A DNA stretch of 64,000 bases, taken from Saprospiraceae bacterium (GTDB lineage Bacteria > Bacteroidota > Bacteroidia > Chitinophagales > Saprospiraceae). The stretch spans positions 124,001-188,000 of the forward strand of contig JANQPA010000120.1 in assembly GCA_028285545.1 (NCBI GenBank), in the 5' to 3' direction. Under the pieces are notes generated by a model, which saw only the letters and a program-made list of their open reading frames with translations, was not told the origin of the DNA and ran no database searches. This document shows positions 35,776 through 44,672 of this stretch, piece by piece. Position 1 is the first letter of the stretch. Every line of letters starts with the position of its first letter. Position numbers and translations under genes: made by a program.

Positions 35776-36525
35776 ATGAACGGCTTTACAATATTGATTT
35801 GGATATGGATAGGAGTAGCAATATTGACCTTTGTTTCATTGGTTTTTACTGGTATCCGGGCACCTTATGGAAGACACAGTAATAATCGTTGGGGTAAAAC
35901 CATTGACAATCACTGGGGATGGTTTTGGATGGAACTACCTGCACTCTTAATTTTTCCTATCCTGGCCATCTTGGGGCCTAATGAAAAAACGATACTTTCC
36001 TGGCTCTTAATTTCACTTTGGTTGTTCCATTATGTTTATCGCACTTTAATTTTTCCATTTAAAATCAAAACAAAAGGAAAAAGAATGCCTTTAGTTATTG
36101 TCTTTAGCGCATTATTCTTTAATGGAGTGAATGGCTTTATCAATGGTTATTTTCTAGGTTTTGTAGCAGGACAAGATCCTGGGTATTTCCACTGGAATGT
36201 TGGGATCGGGCTCATCCTTTTTTTTACAGGAATGTTCATCAATCGGATTGCTGATCGAAAATTGATTGCACTAAGACAAAATCAGAAAGGCTACCAAATC
36301 CCCAGGCGTTGGTTGTTTGAATACATATCATGTCCCAATCATTTTGGGGAAATTATAGAATGGATGGGCTTTGCTCTGGTAGCCTGGAGCCTCCCTGCTT
36401 TAAGTTTTGCCATCTGGACGTTCTGTAATCTGGTTCCTCGTGCCCTCAACCATCATAACTGGTACCATGAAAATTTTAAAGATTATCCCCAAGAAAGAAA
36501 AGCTGTTTTTCCTTACTTATGGTAA
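35776..36525 (+). CDS. Steroid 5-alpha-reductase-like membrane protein (DUF1295-type)
   Basis: A 249-residue protein with about six or seven transmembrane helices. The C-terminal half matches the 3-oxo-5-alpha-steroid 4-dehydrogenase/isoprenylcysteine methyltransferase group: a RRWLFEYISCPNHFGEIIEW segment, then RALNHHNWYHENFKDYPQER and the ending KAVFPYLW. The Glu/His/Asn residues in NHFGEIIEW are the NADPH-site residues of the reductase family. The substrate in Bacteroidota is unknown and may be a lipid or sterol-like enone. The frame opens with a TTG two codons upstream; I use the ATG. Confidence 0.82.
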   Translation: MNGFTILIWIWIGVAILTFVSLVFTGIRAPYGRHSNNRWGKTIDNHWGWFWMELPALLIFPILAILGPNEKTILSWLLISLWLFHYVYRTLIFPFKIKTKGKRMPLVIVFSALFFNGVNGFINGYFLGFVAGQDPGYFHWNVGIGLILFFTGMFINRIADRKLIALRQNQKGYQIPRRWLFEYISCPNHFGEIIEWMGFALVAWSLPALSFAIWTFCNLVPRALNHHNWYHENFKDYPQERKAVFPYLW

Positions 36526-36526
36526 T

Positions 36527-36596
36527 GCAGATGTGTAAATTTGCAGATGTGCAGATGTGCAGATGAGAAAATGTGCAGATGAGAAAATGTGCGGAT
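36527..36596. repeat. Octamer tandem repeat after the reductase gene
   Basis: About nine consecutive 8-base units directly after the stop codon, built from GCAGATGT/GCAGATGA alternating with GAAAATGT or GTAAATTT. The order keeps strict 8-base phase over 70 bases. It contains no ORF and forms no strong hairpin. Confidence 0.8.
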
Positions 36597-36616
36597 TGGT
36601 AAGTGCTCAATTTGGA

Positions 36617-37183
36617 TTAACTGAAAATTTTTTTGAGCTCCAAGTTTCCTGCCAAATCATGTGTAAGAATATCTTCTCCCCTGAAAATATGTATTGCAGA
36701 ATATCCTTTATCGGAAGGCTCTAAATATTGTTCTAACTGCTTGTCTTGTAAATTAATAATCCAAACCTCAGGAATTCCAGCAGATGCATATAATGGAAGT
36801 TTTACCTTTTGATCTTTTTCCAGGCTGGTGCCAGAAACCTCAATAACCAGCAAAGTATCGTTGGGAGTAGGGTGGGAGGCTTGGTAATAATCTGCCCTGT
36901 TTAATAATACCATTAGATCAGGTTCCGGCTCCGTGTATTTGCTAATATGCAAAGGATTTTGAACGCTTAATAAATATTCTTCCTGAAGAATCTTACTAAG
37001 TAATTGGGTTAGCTTATTTACCATACCGGCATGTTGGCTCTTTGTTGGACTCATATCTACAATTTTTCCATTAATCAATTCCACTTGCTGTCCATCAAAC
37101 AAACCAACTTCCCCCATGCGATGATACTCTTCAGTTGTGAAGAGGTATAGAGGTAAAGCCGATTCTGATATTTTTGAAGTCAT
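36617..37183 (-). CDS. Uma2 family (DUF820) putative restriction-fold endonuclease
   Basis: A 188-residue protein of the Uma2/DUF820 family, which has a PD-(D/E)XK nuclease fold. The N-terminal LFTTEEYHRMGEVGLFDGQQ and ELINGKIVDMSP are the family start. The catalytic pattern is visible as EPEPDLMVL (Asp), then VIEVSGTSLEKDQKVKLPLYA (E-x-S plus Lys). A C-terminal EVWIINLQDKQLEQYLEP completes the fold. Family members are abundant in cyanobacteria and Bacteroidota; their function is not established. It is a single gene, convergent with the reductase gene. Confidence 0.88.
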   Translation of the reverse strand: MTSKISESALPLYLFTTEEYHRMGEVGLFDGQQVELINGKIVDMSPTKSQHAGMVNKLTQLLSKILQEEYLLSVQNPLHISKYTEPEPDLMVLLNRADYYQASHPTPNDTLLVIEVSGTSLEKDQKVKLPLYASAGIPEVWIINLQDKQLEQYLEPSDKGYSAIHIFRGEDILTHDLAGNLELKKIFS

Positions 37184-37285
37184 TTAATTTCTCTTTAATC
37201 TCTTATTTTATCATTACAGTTAATATAGTTTAAAGTTAGGTCTAAATCAAGACAAAAAGAATAACCCTGCTTCAACATTCAAAAT

Positions 37286-37816
37286 TCAATCATTCATATA
37301 ATGCATAATTTTAATTCCTTCTAAGCCCCGCAAATTTCTTCGGCCATTTATTTTATCTTGTCGGGAGACCATCATGACCCCCTCATCTGTATTTTTTAAT
37401 TTCTTACCATCGGCTTCCGTGATTATATATGCTTGGTCTCCTATTGGTGAATTGAAAAGTTCGTTCCAGGAATAAAGGGTGGTGTATCCATCTTTGGCTG
37501 TACAAATTACATAAAATGAGCTGTAGGTTTTATTGGTTAATCCTTCGATGGCTACAGATTCAATAATATCTCTAAGTAAAATCCCTTGTACCTTTTTAAG
37601 GCTGCGATAAATTTCTCCATTGCCTTTTTTTAAATAGAGTGTATCAATTTCTTGAATTGAAAATTTTGATAAACCCTCCTTACTAAGTACATCTAATAAA
37701 TCCACCGTCCCTGCAATGGCTGGTTTGTTCTTCAGACTGTCATCAAGGGGCTGACTGATTTTTGTGCAGCTGGAAAGGGAAATGATCACCAGGCAAAAGA
37801 AAAGGATATTTTTCAT
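37286..37816 (-). CDS. Lipoprotein with similarity to the molybdopterin-binding oxidoreductase fold
   Basis: A 176-residue protein with a lipoprotein signal (lipobox LSSC, Cys at about 17). The body resembles the small sulfite-oxidase-type Moco fold: VQGILLRDIIESVAIEG, the VICTAKDGYTTLYSWNELFN stretch and the ending GRRNLRGLEGIKI. It is much shorter than true molybdoenzymes, and I cannot confirm a cofactor-binding cysteine; the Cys in VICTAKDG is the only candidate in the core. The open frame extends upstream to a TTG (37855); the ATG at 37816 gives a normal lipoprotein signal. Function unknown. Confidence 0.65.
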   Translation of the reverse strand: MKNILFFCLVIISLSSCTKISQPLDDSLKNKPAIAGTVDLLDVLSKEGLSKFSIQEIDTLYLKKGNGEIYRSLKKVQGILLRDIIESVAIEGLTNKTYSSFYVICTAKDGYTTLYSWNELFNSPIGDQAYIITEADGKKLKNTDEGVMMVSRQDKINGRRNLRGLEGIKIMHYMND

Positions 37817-38032
37817 AGGAAAAGTATAGTTGAGCAATATTCTATTACCTAACAAAGTTCGAATCTCGTAACATCTAATGCGGTAGGTATTGTGTCAAAA
37901 ATGTTGGCTATTGTTTCATGAAGGATCAGGTTAATAAAAAAAGAGAGGAATGGATATAATTGTCTTGTCCAAAATGTGCCTCAAACTCCTTAGTCGATTC
38001 TTAAAACTCGCCACTATTAATTCATAATTCAA

Positions 38033-38040
38033 TACCTTTG
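38033..38040 (+). promoter_or_regulatory. -7 box of the 38074 gene
   Basis: TACCTTTG matches TAnnTTTG and places the start about 30 bases before the ATG at 38074. No TTTG is seen at the right distance upstream. The TTG inside this box is the apparent start codon of the longer open frame. Confidence 0.5.
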
Positions 38041-38073
38041 CAGCTAATCAACCAATCCTTAACATATCAGCGT

Positions 38074-39492
38074 ATGCGTCAGTTATTAGAAACCGAACAG
38101 AAGGCTTTAGAAATAAATTTAGATGACAGTATTTATGGCACCTTTGCCGAAATAGGAGCTGGGCAGGAGGTAGCTCGTTACTTTTTTCAAGTAGGAGCAG
38201 CGGCGGGTACCATAGCCAAAACCATGTCAGCCTATGATAAGGTTTATTCTGATCAAATCTATGGTCGGGAAGCTAGTGGTAGATATGTGTGTGAGTCGCG
38301 TGTCTATAAAATGCTGGATCATGAGTATGATCTGATGGAAACCCGTCTTCAAAATCAACGACCTAATGCCAATTTTTTCGTTTTTGCAGACACCATCTCG
38401 GCTATTAATTATCAAAAAACGATAAAAGGTAATGGATGGATGGGGATTCGTTTTCAGCTGAAACCAGATTCTAAGCCTAATGACCTGGTGCTTCAAGTAC
38501 ATATGCTGGATAATGACAATCAGGTTCAACAACAGGCTATTGGAATACTTGGAGTGAATTTGATTTATGCTGTTTATCGTTTTCATGACCAGCCTGAGGT
38601 GTTAATCCAGTCCTTGCAGGACAATTTAAGAGGGCGTGTAAAAATTGACTTGATTCGCCTCACCGGGCCTGACTTCCAGCACGTGGATAACCGTTTGCTT
38701 TCGCTTTACCTGGTGAAAAATGAGCTGACGGATGTCACCATGATCGACCCTAATGGACAAACCATTCATGCTTCTGAATTTTTATATAGAAAAAATGTGA
38801 TGGTGGTCAGAGGTAGTTTTAGACCTCCTACCTTAGTAAACCAGGATATGATTCGGTGTGGATTTCATCAATTTATTAATGATCAGGGGCTTGAACCAGA
38901 AAAATCTCACCTATTGACAGAAATAACCTTGGATAATCTAAAGGCAGAGGGAGACATTGATGAAAAAGACTTTTTAGATCGGGCAGAATTATTAAAAGAA
39001 TTAGGTCAGTATCTGGTAATTTCTAATTGTGAGCAACACCAGCGCCTAATTCGGTATTTAAGTATGTATAAAGTTCATAAACTTGGCCTTATGCTTGGGG
39101 TTCAGGTTTTATTAGAACTCATCAACGAAAAATTTTTCCAAAATCAGGATGGGCGTCTTTTGGCTGCCTTTGGAGAACTATTTACTAGTAATGTCAAAAT
39201 ATATGTATACCCTGCCTTACAGGAAGGTAGTGAAGAGTTAATGACCGCACAAAATATGCCTCTACCGGATGGAGTAAGCTTCTTGATGCAGCACTTGAAG
39301 AACAGCAAACAGATTGTAGACATTGAAGGCTTTAATCCTGATATATTGCACATTTTCTCCAAACAGGTTCTACAAATGTTACAAGAAGGAAATAAGGAAT
39401 GGGAGGATATGGTACCTAAAAAAGTATCGGATTTGATTAAAAATAAGTTCTTGTTTGGCTATCCTTGTGAGCGTATGGAATTTGAGTACTAA
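38074..39492 (+). CDS. Conserved protein of unknown function
   Basis: A 472-residue soluble protein. The N-terminal stretch IYGTFAEIGAGQEVARYFF followed by VGAAAGTIAKTMSAYDKVYSD (in part) and the mid-protein NFFVFADTISAINY and GNGWMGIRFQ are highly conserved in an uncharacterised family that I recognise from several phyla. There is no signal peptide, transmembrane helix or known catalytic motif. The second half contains a likely nucleotide-free Rossmann-like part (FLYRKNVMVVRGSFRPPTL) and SNCEQHQRLIRYLSMYKVH. I start at the ATG, because the upstream TTG is in the promoter. It stands alone on the plus strand. Confidence 0.75.
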   Translation: MRQLLETEQKALEINLDDSIYGTFAEIGAGQEVARYFFQVGAAAGTIAKTMSAYDKVYSDQIYGREASGRYVCESRVYKMLDHEYDLMETRLQNQRPNANFFVFADTISAINYQKTIKGNGWMGIRFQLKPDSKPNDLVLQVHMLDNDNQVQQQAIGILGVNLIYAVYRFHDQPEVLIQSLQDNLRGRVKIDLIRLTGPDFQHVDNRLLSLYLVKNELTDVTMIDPNGQTIHASEFLYRKNVMVVRGSFRPPTLVNQDMIRCGFHQFINDQGLEPEKSHLLTEITLDNLKAEGDIDEKDFLDRAELLKELGQYLVISNCEQHQRLIRYLSMYKVHKLGLMLGVQVLLELINEKFFQNQDGRLLAAFGELFTSNVKIYVYPALQEGSEELMTAQNMPLPDGVSFLMQHLKNSKQIVDIEGFNPDILHIFSKQVLQMLQEGNKEWEDMVPKKVSDLIKNKFLFGYPCERMEFEY

Positions 39493-39494
39493 CT

Positions 39495-39560
<66 letters not shown>

Positions 39561-39589
39561 TAGAATAATCTGTATCAAAGAAAAAACCG

Positions 39590-40417
39590 ATGAAAATCAC
39601 TCAACTTATATTTTTTTTACCTGCCTTGATAATGGTTGCTTGTCAACCTCAAAATAATCAATCTCTTAAACAAGAGGAGGACCAAAAGGAAACTGTTTTA
39701 GTAAATGAAAAAGAGGCTATTGAAAAAGAACTTCAAAACAAGGCAGATAGTTTTTCTCTTGACTATATAATGGGAAAATTTGATCCGGCCAAGCATCCGG
39801 ATTTTGAACGGATCGATGTCAAATATGCTTCCAGGGAGGGGCTTTATCTGCACCAAGAAACTTATGAGGCATTTAAAAAAATGCATGCAGCGGCTTTAAA
39901 TAGTGGTGTCCAGTTAAAAATACTATCTGCCACACGAAATTTTTATTCTCAAAAAGGAATTTGGGAGGCCAAATGGACAGGGCAAAGAAAGGTAGAAGAT
40001 GGAAAAGATGCCTCAGTTGCATTCCCTGACCCTGAGGAAAGGGCTCTTAAAATTCTGGAATATAGTTCCATGCCAAGTACTTCCCGTCATCATTGGGGAA
40101 CGGATGTGGACCTAAATTCTTTAAACAATAGCTATTTCGAAAAGGAGGAAGGCTTAAAAATTTATAACTGGCTAATTGAAAATGCAGCTGGCTTTGGCTT
40201 TTGTCAACCCTATACAGAGAAAGGAACAGATCGACCTTATGGCTATAACGAAGAAAAGTGGCATTGGTCTTATTTGCCAATTGCCAGAGCCCTAACATAT
40301 AAAGCAAGTAAGGAGTTGAAAGATGAAATGGTTACAGGTTTTCAGGGTAGCGAAGTAGCCACTGATATAGGTGTGGTAGAAAAATATGTATTAGGAATTA
40401 ACTCAGACTGTAAATAA
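39590..40417 (+). CDS. M15 family D-alanyl-D-alanine carboxypeptidase lipoprotein (VanY-type)
   Basis: A 275-residue zinc peptidase with a lipoprotein signal (lipobox MVAC, Cys 18) and a polar linker to about residue 50. The catalytic VanY pattern is visible: SSMPSTSRHHWGTDVDLNSL holds the His and Asp zinc ligands in S-x-x-R-H-x-x-G-x-x-x-D order. EKWHWSYLP holds the third ligand and the catalytic Glu. It should trim the terminal D-Ala of peptidoglycan stem peptides in the periplasm. It is likely co-transcribed with the thioredoxin-like gene that starts seven bases after its stop. Confidence 0.9.
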   Translation: MKITQLIFFLPALIMVACQPQNNQSLKQEEDQKETVLVNEKEAIEKELQNKADSFSLDYIMGKFDPAKHPDFERIDVKYASREGLYLHQETYEAFKKMHAAALNSGVQLKILSATRNFYSQKGIWEAKWTGQRKVEDGKDASVAFPDPEERALKILEYSSMPSTSRHHWGTDVDLNSLNNSYFEKEEGLKIYNWLIENAAGFGFCQPYTEKGTDRPYGYNEEKWHWSYLPIARALTYKASKELKDEMVTGFQGSEVATDIGVVEKYVLGINSDCK

Positions 40418-40423
40418 AAAAAT

Positions 40424-40978
40424 ATGGCATTTACTCAATCTAGTATGATCGCTTTAGGGACTAAAGCTCCCGACTTTAATTTGCCGGATACGGTATCTGA
40501 TACATCCATGTCTCTTTCTGATTTGGCATCGGAAAAGGCAACAGTGATAATGTTTCTATGTAACCACTGCCCATATGTTATCCATGTAAATACAGAAATA
40601 ATAAATCTTGCAAAAGAGTATAAAGAAAAAGGCGTCTCCTTTATTGGCATAAGCTCCAATGATGCCATCAAGTATCCTCAGGATGGGCCTGAGAATATGA
40701 AAATTCATGCTCAAAAAGTCGGTTACCTTTTCCCTTATTTATTCGACGAAAGCCAGGAAGTAGCCAAAGCCTATGATGCTGCCTGTACCCCTGATTTTTA
40801 TGTATTTGATGGTGACCTAAGTTTGGCTTACCGAGGCCGCTTGGACGATAGTCGACCTGGGAATAATATCCCACTTAGTGGCAAAGATTTACGAATAGCT
40901 TTAGATGCAGTATTAGCGGGAGAGGAAGTAGATACCGTCCAATATCCCAGTGGAGGATGCAACATCAAATGGAAATAA
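40424..40978 (+). CDS. Thioredoxin-fold peroxiredoxin-like protein
   Basis: A 184-residue AhpC/TSA-redoxin family protein with no signal peptide. The N-terminal APDFNLPDT is typical, and the active site is a CNHCPY motif (about residues 46-51), giving a CxxC pair rather than a single peroxidatic cysteine. The C-terminal CTPDFYVFDGDLSLAYRGRLDD is also family-typical. It is presumably a cytoplasmic thiol reductase or peroxidase. It follows the VanY gene by seven bases and ends at a strong terminator. Confidence 0.88.
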   Translation: MAFTQSSMIALGTKAPDFNLPDTVSDTSMSLSDLASEKATVIMFLCNHCPYVIHVNTEIINLAKEYKEKGVSFIGISSNDAIKYPQDGPENMKIHAQKVGYLFPYLFDESQEVAKAYDAACTPDFYVFDGDLSLAYRGRLDDSRPGNNIPLSGKDLRIALDAVLAGEEVDTVQYPSGGCNIKWK

Positions 40979-40983
40979 ATGTC

Positions 40984-41034
40984 AATAATAAATAATGGGT
41001 GGCCCGAGGCCGAGGCCACCCATTATTTATTATT
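40984..41034. terminator. Bidirectional terminator between redoxin gene and nadE
   Basis: A perfect 21-bp stem (40984-41004 with 41014-41034) with a 9-base loop. Both outer ends are A/T-rich. It lies in the gap between convergent genes and reaches the nadE stop codon. Confidence 0.88.
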
Positions 41035-42674
41035 TAAGCCAGGTACTTTCCAACAATCGGCATTCTTCGACCCATACCAAACGATTTATTGGAAACCCTG
41101 ATAACTGGCGCGGTTTGGTATCTTTTAAATTCATTGATGTTAACCAGTCGCAGAACTCTTCGTACTAATTTTTCATCAAAGCCCTTTTCTATAATATCAC
41201 TAGGACTTTGGCGTTTTTCTATGTATTGGAAAAGAATCTCATCCAAAATATCGTATTCCGGCAAGCTGTCGCTGTCTTTTTGCTCAGGGCGTAATTCAGC
41301 TGATGGAGGTTTGGTGATAATATTTTCTGGAATGACCTCTTCATCCTTATTAATGAATTTGGCGAGCTCAAAAACCTCAGTTTTATATACATCACCGATG
41401 ACGGATAAGCCTCCACACATATCTCCATATAGAGTGCCATATCCTACCGCCATTTCACTCTTATTGGAAGTATTTAAAAGAATATGCCCAAATTTATTAG
41501 AAAAGGCCATTAAGAGCATGCCTCTAATCCTCGCCTGTAGATTCTCTTCAGCAATATTAAAAGGATAGGCCCAGAAATGAGGCTTCAAAGCATCGCTGTA
41601 GGAAGAATAAATTTCTTCAATAGGAATGATGTCATATTGGATTCCCAGGTTCTCTGACAGCTGGCGAGCATCATTTACGGAATGATCAGAAGAAAATTGA
41701 GAAGGCATTAAAATTACGCGAACATTGTCCTTGCCAAGTGCCCTCTGAGCCAAAACAGCAACCACTGCCGAATCAATTCCACCAGACAATCCCAAAATGG
41801 TTTTTTTAAATCCTAATTTGTCAAAATAATCTTTGATTCCTACTACAATTGCATCATGAATCAAAGACATTTTGCCTACTATTTGTTGGTGCTCTTCAGG
41901 CTTCCCTTTTATTACTTCATCCAGTTCATAGGTTTTGATGCACTCTTCAAAATAGGGGAGTTCTTCAAATATTTTTGCATCGGGAGACATGACTAGTGAG
42001 CCGCCATCAAAGATTATCTCTGTTTGTGCTCCTGAATGATTGACATAAAACATGGGGATTTTGTAGCGCTGGACGTTAGCTTTTACTACTTTCTTGCGTT
42101 CCTCGGCCTGGTTAAAGGAAAATGGAGAAGCAGATAAATTAAGTATAAAATCAGGCTTTTGGGGCATCATTTCATCAAGTGGGCAAATAGTATAGAGGGG
42201 GTTTTCATTACCTAAATTCCAAATGTCTTCACAAACACTGAGAGCAATCCGCTTACCTTTATATTCAACTACTTTAAATTCATTTCCAGGTTCAAAGTAT
42301 CGATATTCATCAAAAATATCGTAGGTAGGTAATAAGGTTTTGTTTTGAACATGCTGAATTTTCCCATCAGCAAGGAAAAAGGCAGAATTATATAAGTCTT
42401 TCCCTTCAACGACAGGGTTATGGCTTGGTGAGCCTACCACTATAGCAATGTTTTTCGCAGCCTTTGCTAACTGATTAATACAGTTTTCGCTCAACTCAAT
42501 AAAATCTTCAAATTCTAAAAAATCTCTGGGAGGATATCCACAGGTAGCTAATTCACTAAAACAGATTAAATCTGCTCCTTCCTTTTTTGCCTGCTCTACT
42601 GCTCGGAGCATCTTTTGAAGATTGCCCTCGAAATTACCAATGTGATAGTTTAATTGCGCAATGCTTATTTTCAT
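41034..42674 (-). CDS. nadE: Glutamine-hydrolysing NAD+ synthase
   Basis: A 546-residue two-domain enzyme for the last step of NAD synthesis. The N-terminal nitrilase-type glutaminase has the Glu-Lys-Cys triad: Glu in CFSELATCGYPP (about 41), Lys in VQNKTLLPTYDIFDEYRYF (about 113) and Cys in LSVCEDIWN (about 149). The C-terminal synthase has the P-loop-like SGGIDS (about 300) and the TSNKSEMAVGYGTLYGD stretch. Ammonia from glutamine is channelled to deamido-NAD adenylate. Normal length for the fused type. It is a single-gene minus-strand unit, divergent from dnaX. Confidence 0.96.
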   Translation of the reverse strand: MKISIAQLNYHIGNFEGNLQKMLRAVEQAKKEGADLICFSELATCGYPPRDFLEFEDFIELSENCINQLAKAAKNIAIVVGSPSHNPVVEGKDLYNSAFFLADGKIQHVQNKTLLPTYDIFDEYRYFEPGNEFKVVEYKGKRIALSVCEDIWNLGNENPLYTICPLDEMMPQKPDFILNLSASPFSFNQAEERKKVVKANVQRYKIPMFYVNHSGAQTEIIFDGGSLVMSPDAKIFEELPYFEECIKTYELDEVIKGKPEEHQQIVGKMSLIHDAIVVGIKDYFDKLGFKKTILGLSGGIDSAVVAVLAQRALGKDNVRVILMPSQFSSDHSVNDARQLSENLGIQYDIIPIEEIYSSYSDALKPHFWAYPFNIAEENLQARIRGMLLMAFSNKFGHILLNTSNKSEMAVGYGTLYGDMCGGLSVIGDVYKTEVFELAKFINKDEEVIPENIITKPPSAELRPEQKDSDSLPEYDILDEILFQYIEKRQSPSDIIEKGFDEKLVRRVLRLVNINEFKRYQTAPVIRVSNKSFGMGRRMPIVGKYLA

Positions 42675-42747
42675 GTTCTGGTTTTGTGAATAATGAGCTG
42701 CAATTTAGGTAAACTTAGTTTTAAAATCAAACTAAGCTTAAATTGTT

Positions 42748-42785
42748 ATGATAATTATGCTGCCGCCTGGCAGCATAATTATCAT
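42748..42785. repeat. GC-cored palindrome between nadE and dnaX
   Basis: A perfect 17-bp inverted repeat (42748-42764 with 42769-42785) with a GCCT centre, in the divergent gap. The core ATGCTGCCGCC...GGCAGCAT is shared with the palindrome at 51134-51173, while the AT-rich outer arms differ but remain paired in each copy. It lacks a T-run, and no gene converges here, so it is not a normal terminator. Confidence 0.8.
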
Positions 42786-42900
42786 TAAGGTAGTTTATCT
42801 TTCTACTTTCTATACCCAAAATGGAAAGCACTTTGAGCAATTTTCTGTATCTTAGCGCAAGGGCATTCCTATCTAATAATTATAACTGTAAAAAATCTAG

Positions 42901-44667
42901 ATGAGTACATTTGTTGTATCTGCCAGAAAGTATAGACCGAGCCGTTTTGTGGATGTGGTAGGCCAGGAGCATGTCACTCAAACGCTTAAAAATGCCCTGA
43001 TTAATGATCATTTAGCCCATGCCTTTTTGTTTTGTGGCCCACGAGGTGTAGGTAAAACCACCTGTGCCCGTATTTTGGCCAAAGTACTCAATTGTCAGAA
43101 TTTAAGTGCTGACTCTGAACCCTGCAACACCTGTTCCTCTTGCCAATCTTTTAATGATAATGCCTCCTTTAATATTATGGAGCTGGATGCAGCCTCCAAT
43201 AATAGTGTAGAACACATTCGTGCATTAATAGAACAGGTACGTTTTCAACCTCAACAAGGCAAATACAAAGTATTTATCATTGATGAGGTGCACATGTTAT
43301 CTCAGCAAGCCTTTAATGCATTTTTAAAGACTTTAGAAGAGCCACCTTCATATGCTATTTTTATTTTGGCTACCACTGAGAAGCACAAAATTATTCCAAC
43401 CATTTTGTCCCGGTGTCAGATTTTTGATTTTAAAAGGATACAGGTGCCGAGAATGGTTGAACATTTGAATGCAATTTGTAAGGAAGAAGGTATTCAAGCA
43501 GAAAAGGATGCCTTACATATTATCGGGCAAAAGGCCGATGGTGCTCTTCGTGATGCTTTATCTATTTTTGACCGCATCGTTTCTTTTTCAGGTAAAACCA
43601 TCAAATATCAGGATGTAATTACCAATCTCAATGTATTAGATTACGATTATTATTTTAAAGTGATCGGCGCATTTATGATGGAAGATGTTTCAAAGATCCT
43701 TTTGATCTTTGATGATGTCTTAAGCAAAGGTTTTGATCCGGATATTTTTACAAACGGCTTATCAGAACACGTCAGAAATTTATTGGTTTGTAAGGATTCT
43801 GAAACCTTACAGTTGTTGGAAGTAAGCGACAATCTAAAAGATCGATATGAATCTCAAGCCCAATTGGCACCGATGTCTCTGTTATTGAACTTGCTTAACC
43901 TGCTTAATGAATGTGACGTAAATTACCGGATGGCCCGCAACAAAAGACTACATGTGGAAATGGCCTTAATTAAAATGACCTACCTCAACAGGGCCATCAA
44001 GATGACAGAAGACGGCAGTACCCATGTTCAGGCTAAGCAAAAAAAAAAGACTGACCCAGTAGTAAAAAAAGAAGCTGTTCAAACTCCAAATCCGACAGTA
44101 GAAATACCTTCCGATGACTTGTCTGACGATACAGAAGCCAACTCACATTTAGGCCAGCAGGAAAATAAAGAAGATCCACCACCATCAGAATCTGATCCTA
44201 AGCCTAAAAAACTAGTTGGAGCCATGAAGCGCTTTGATGTTAATGCCTTAATGGCTGAGGTGAAACAGGATACCGTCAAGGCTGAAAACCAAAAAATTGA
44301 GATTACAAATGAAGCTCTGCGTGAGCAATGGGATGCATATGTTGATGAAAATCTTCCAGACTCAATGAAAGGTTATTTGAAAAAAGCAGAATTGATCCTT
44401 AAGGATAGTGAAATTTTGGCTTTGGTGGGATCGGATCTCGCTAAAAGTACCCTACAGCAAGAGTCAGGATTAATGGAGCGGCTGCGTACTTTTTTTAACC
44501 AACCCAAATTAGCCCTCAAAGTTCAGTTGGATAAATCTAAGGCCCCCAAAATTGAAAAACCCAAACGACTTATCAGCAGCAAGGAAAAGTTAAGGCAGAT
44601 GAATGAAAAAAATCCTTTGATCAAAGAAATTTGGGAAAGGTTTGATTTGAGATTTGATGAAGACTAG
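42901..44667 (+). CDS. dnaX: DNA polymerase III subunit gamma/tau
   Basis: A 588-residue clamp-loader ATPase. The N-terminal AAA+ domain begins ARKYRPSRFVDVVGQEHV and holds the P-loop GPRGVGKTTCARILAKVL, a four-cysteine zinc knob (CQNLSADSEPCNTCSSC), the DEVHML Walker B motif and SRC (sensor) segments. The middle third is the oligomerisation domain. The C-terminal part from about residue 370 is low-complexity and charged, then ends in a domain that should contact the polymerase or DnaB. I see no programmed frameshift slip site pattern strong enough to call. Normal length for Bacteroidota. Confidence 0.95.
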   Translation: MSTFVVSARKYRPSRFVDVVGQEHVTQTLKNALINDHLAHAFLFCGPRGVGKTTCARILAKVLNCQNLSADSEPCNTCSSCQSFNDNASFNIMELDAASNNSVEHIRALIEQVRFQPQQGKYKVFIIDEVHMLSQQAFNAFLKTLEEPPSYAIFILATTEKHKIIPTILSRCQIFDFKRIQVPRMVEHLNAICKEEGIQAEKDALHIIGQKADGALRDALSIFDRIVSFSGKTIKYQDVITNLNVLDYDYYFKVIGAFMMEDVSKILLIFDDVLSKGFDPDIFTNGLSEHVRNLLVCKDSETLQLLEVSDNLKDRYESQAQLAPMSLLLNLLNLLNECDVNYRMARNKRLHVEMALIKMTYLNRAIKMTEDGSTHVQAKQKKKTDPVVKKEAVQTPNPTVEIPSDDLSDDTEANSHLGQQENKEDPPPSESDPKPKKLVGAMKRFDVNALMAEVKQDTVKAENQKIEITNEALREQWDAYVDENLPDSMKGYLKKAELILKDSEILALVGSDLAKSTLQQESGLMERLRTFFNQPKLALKVQLDKSKAPKIEKPKRLISSKEKLRQMNEKNPLIKEIWERFDLRFDED

Positions 44668-44672
44668 TTTTC

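Noticed and set aside
42901-44667. Programmed frameshift in dnaX producing gamma
   Set aside because: A_n runs occur near the charged linker, but I see no clear slippery heptamer with a downstream structure.
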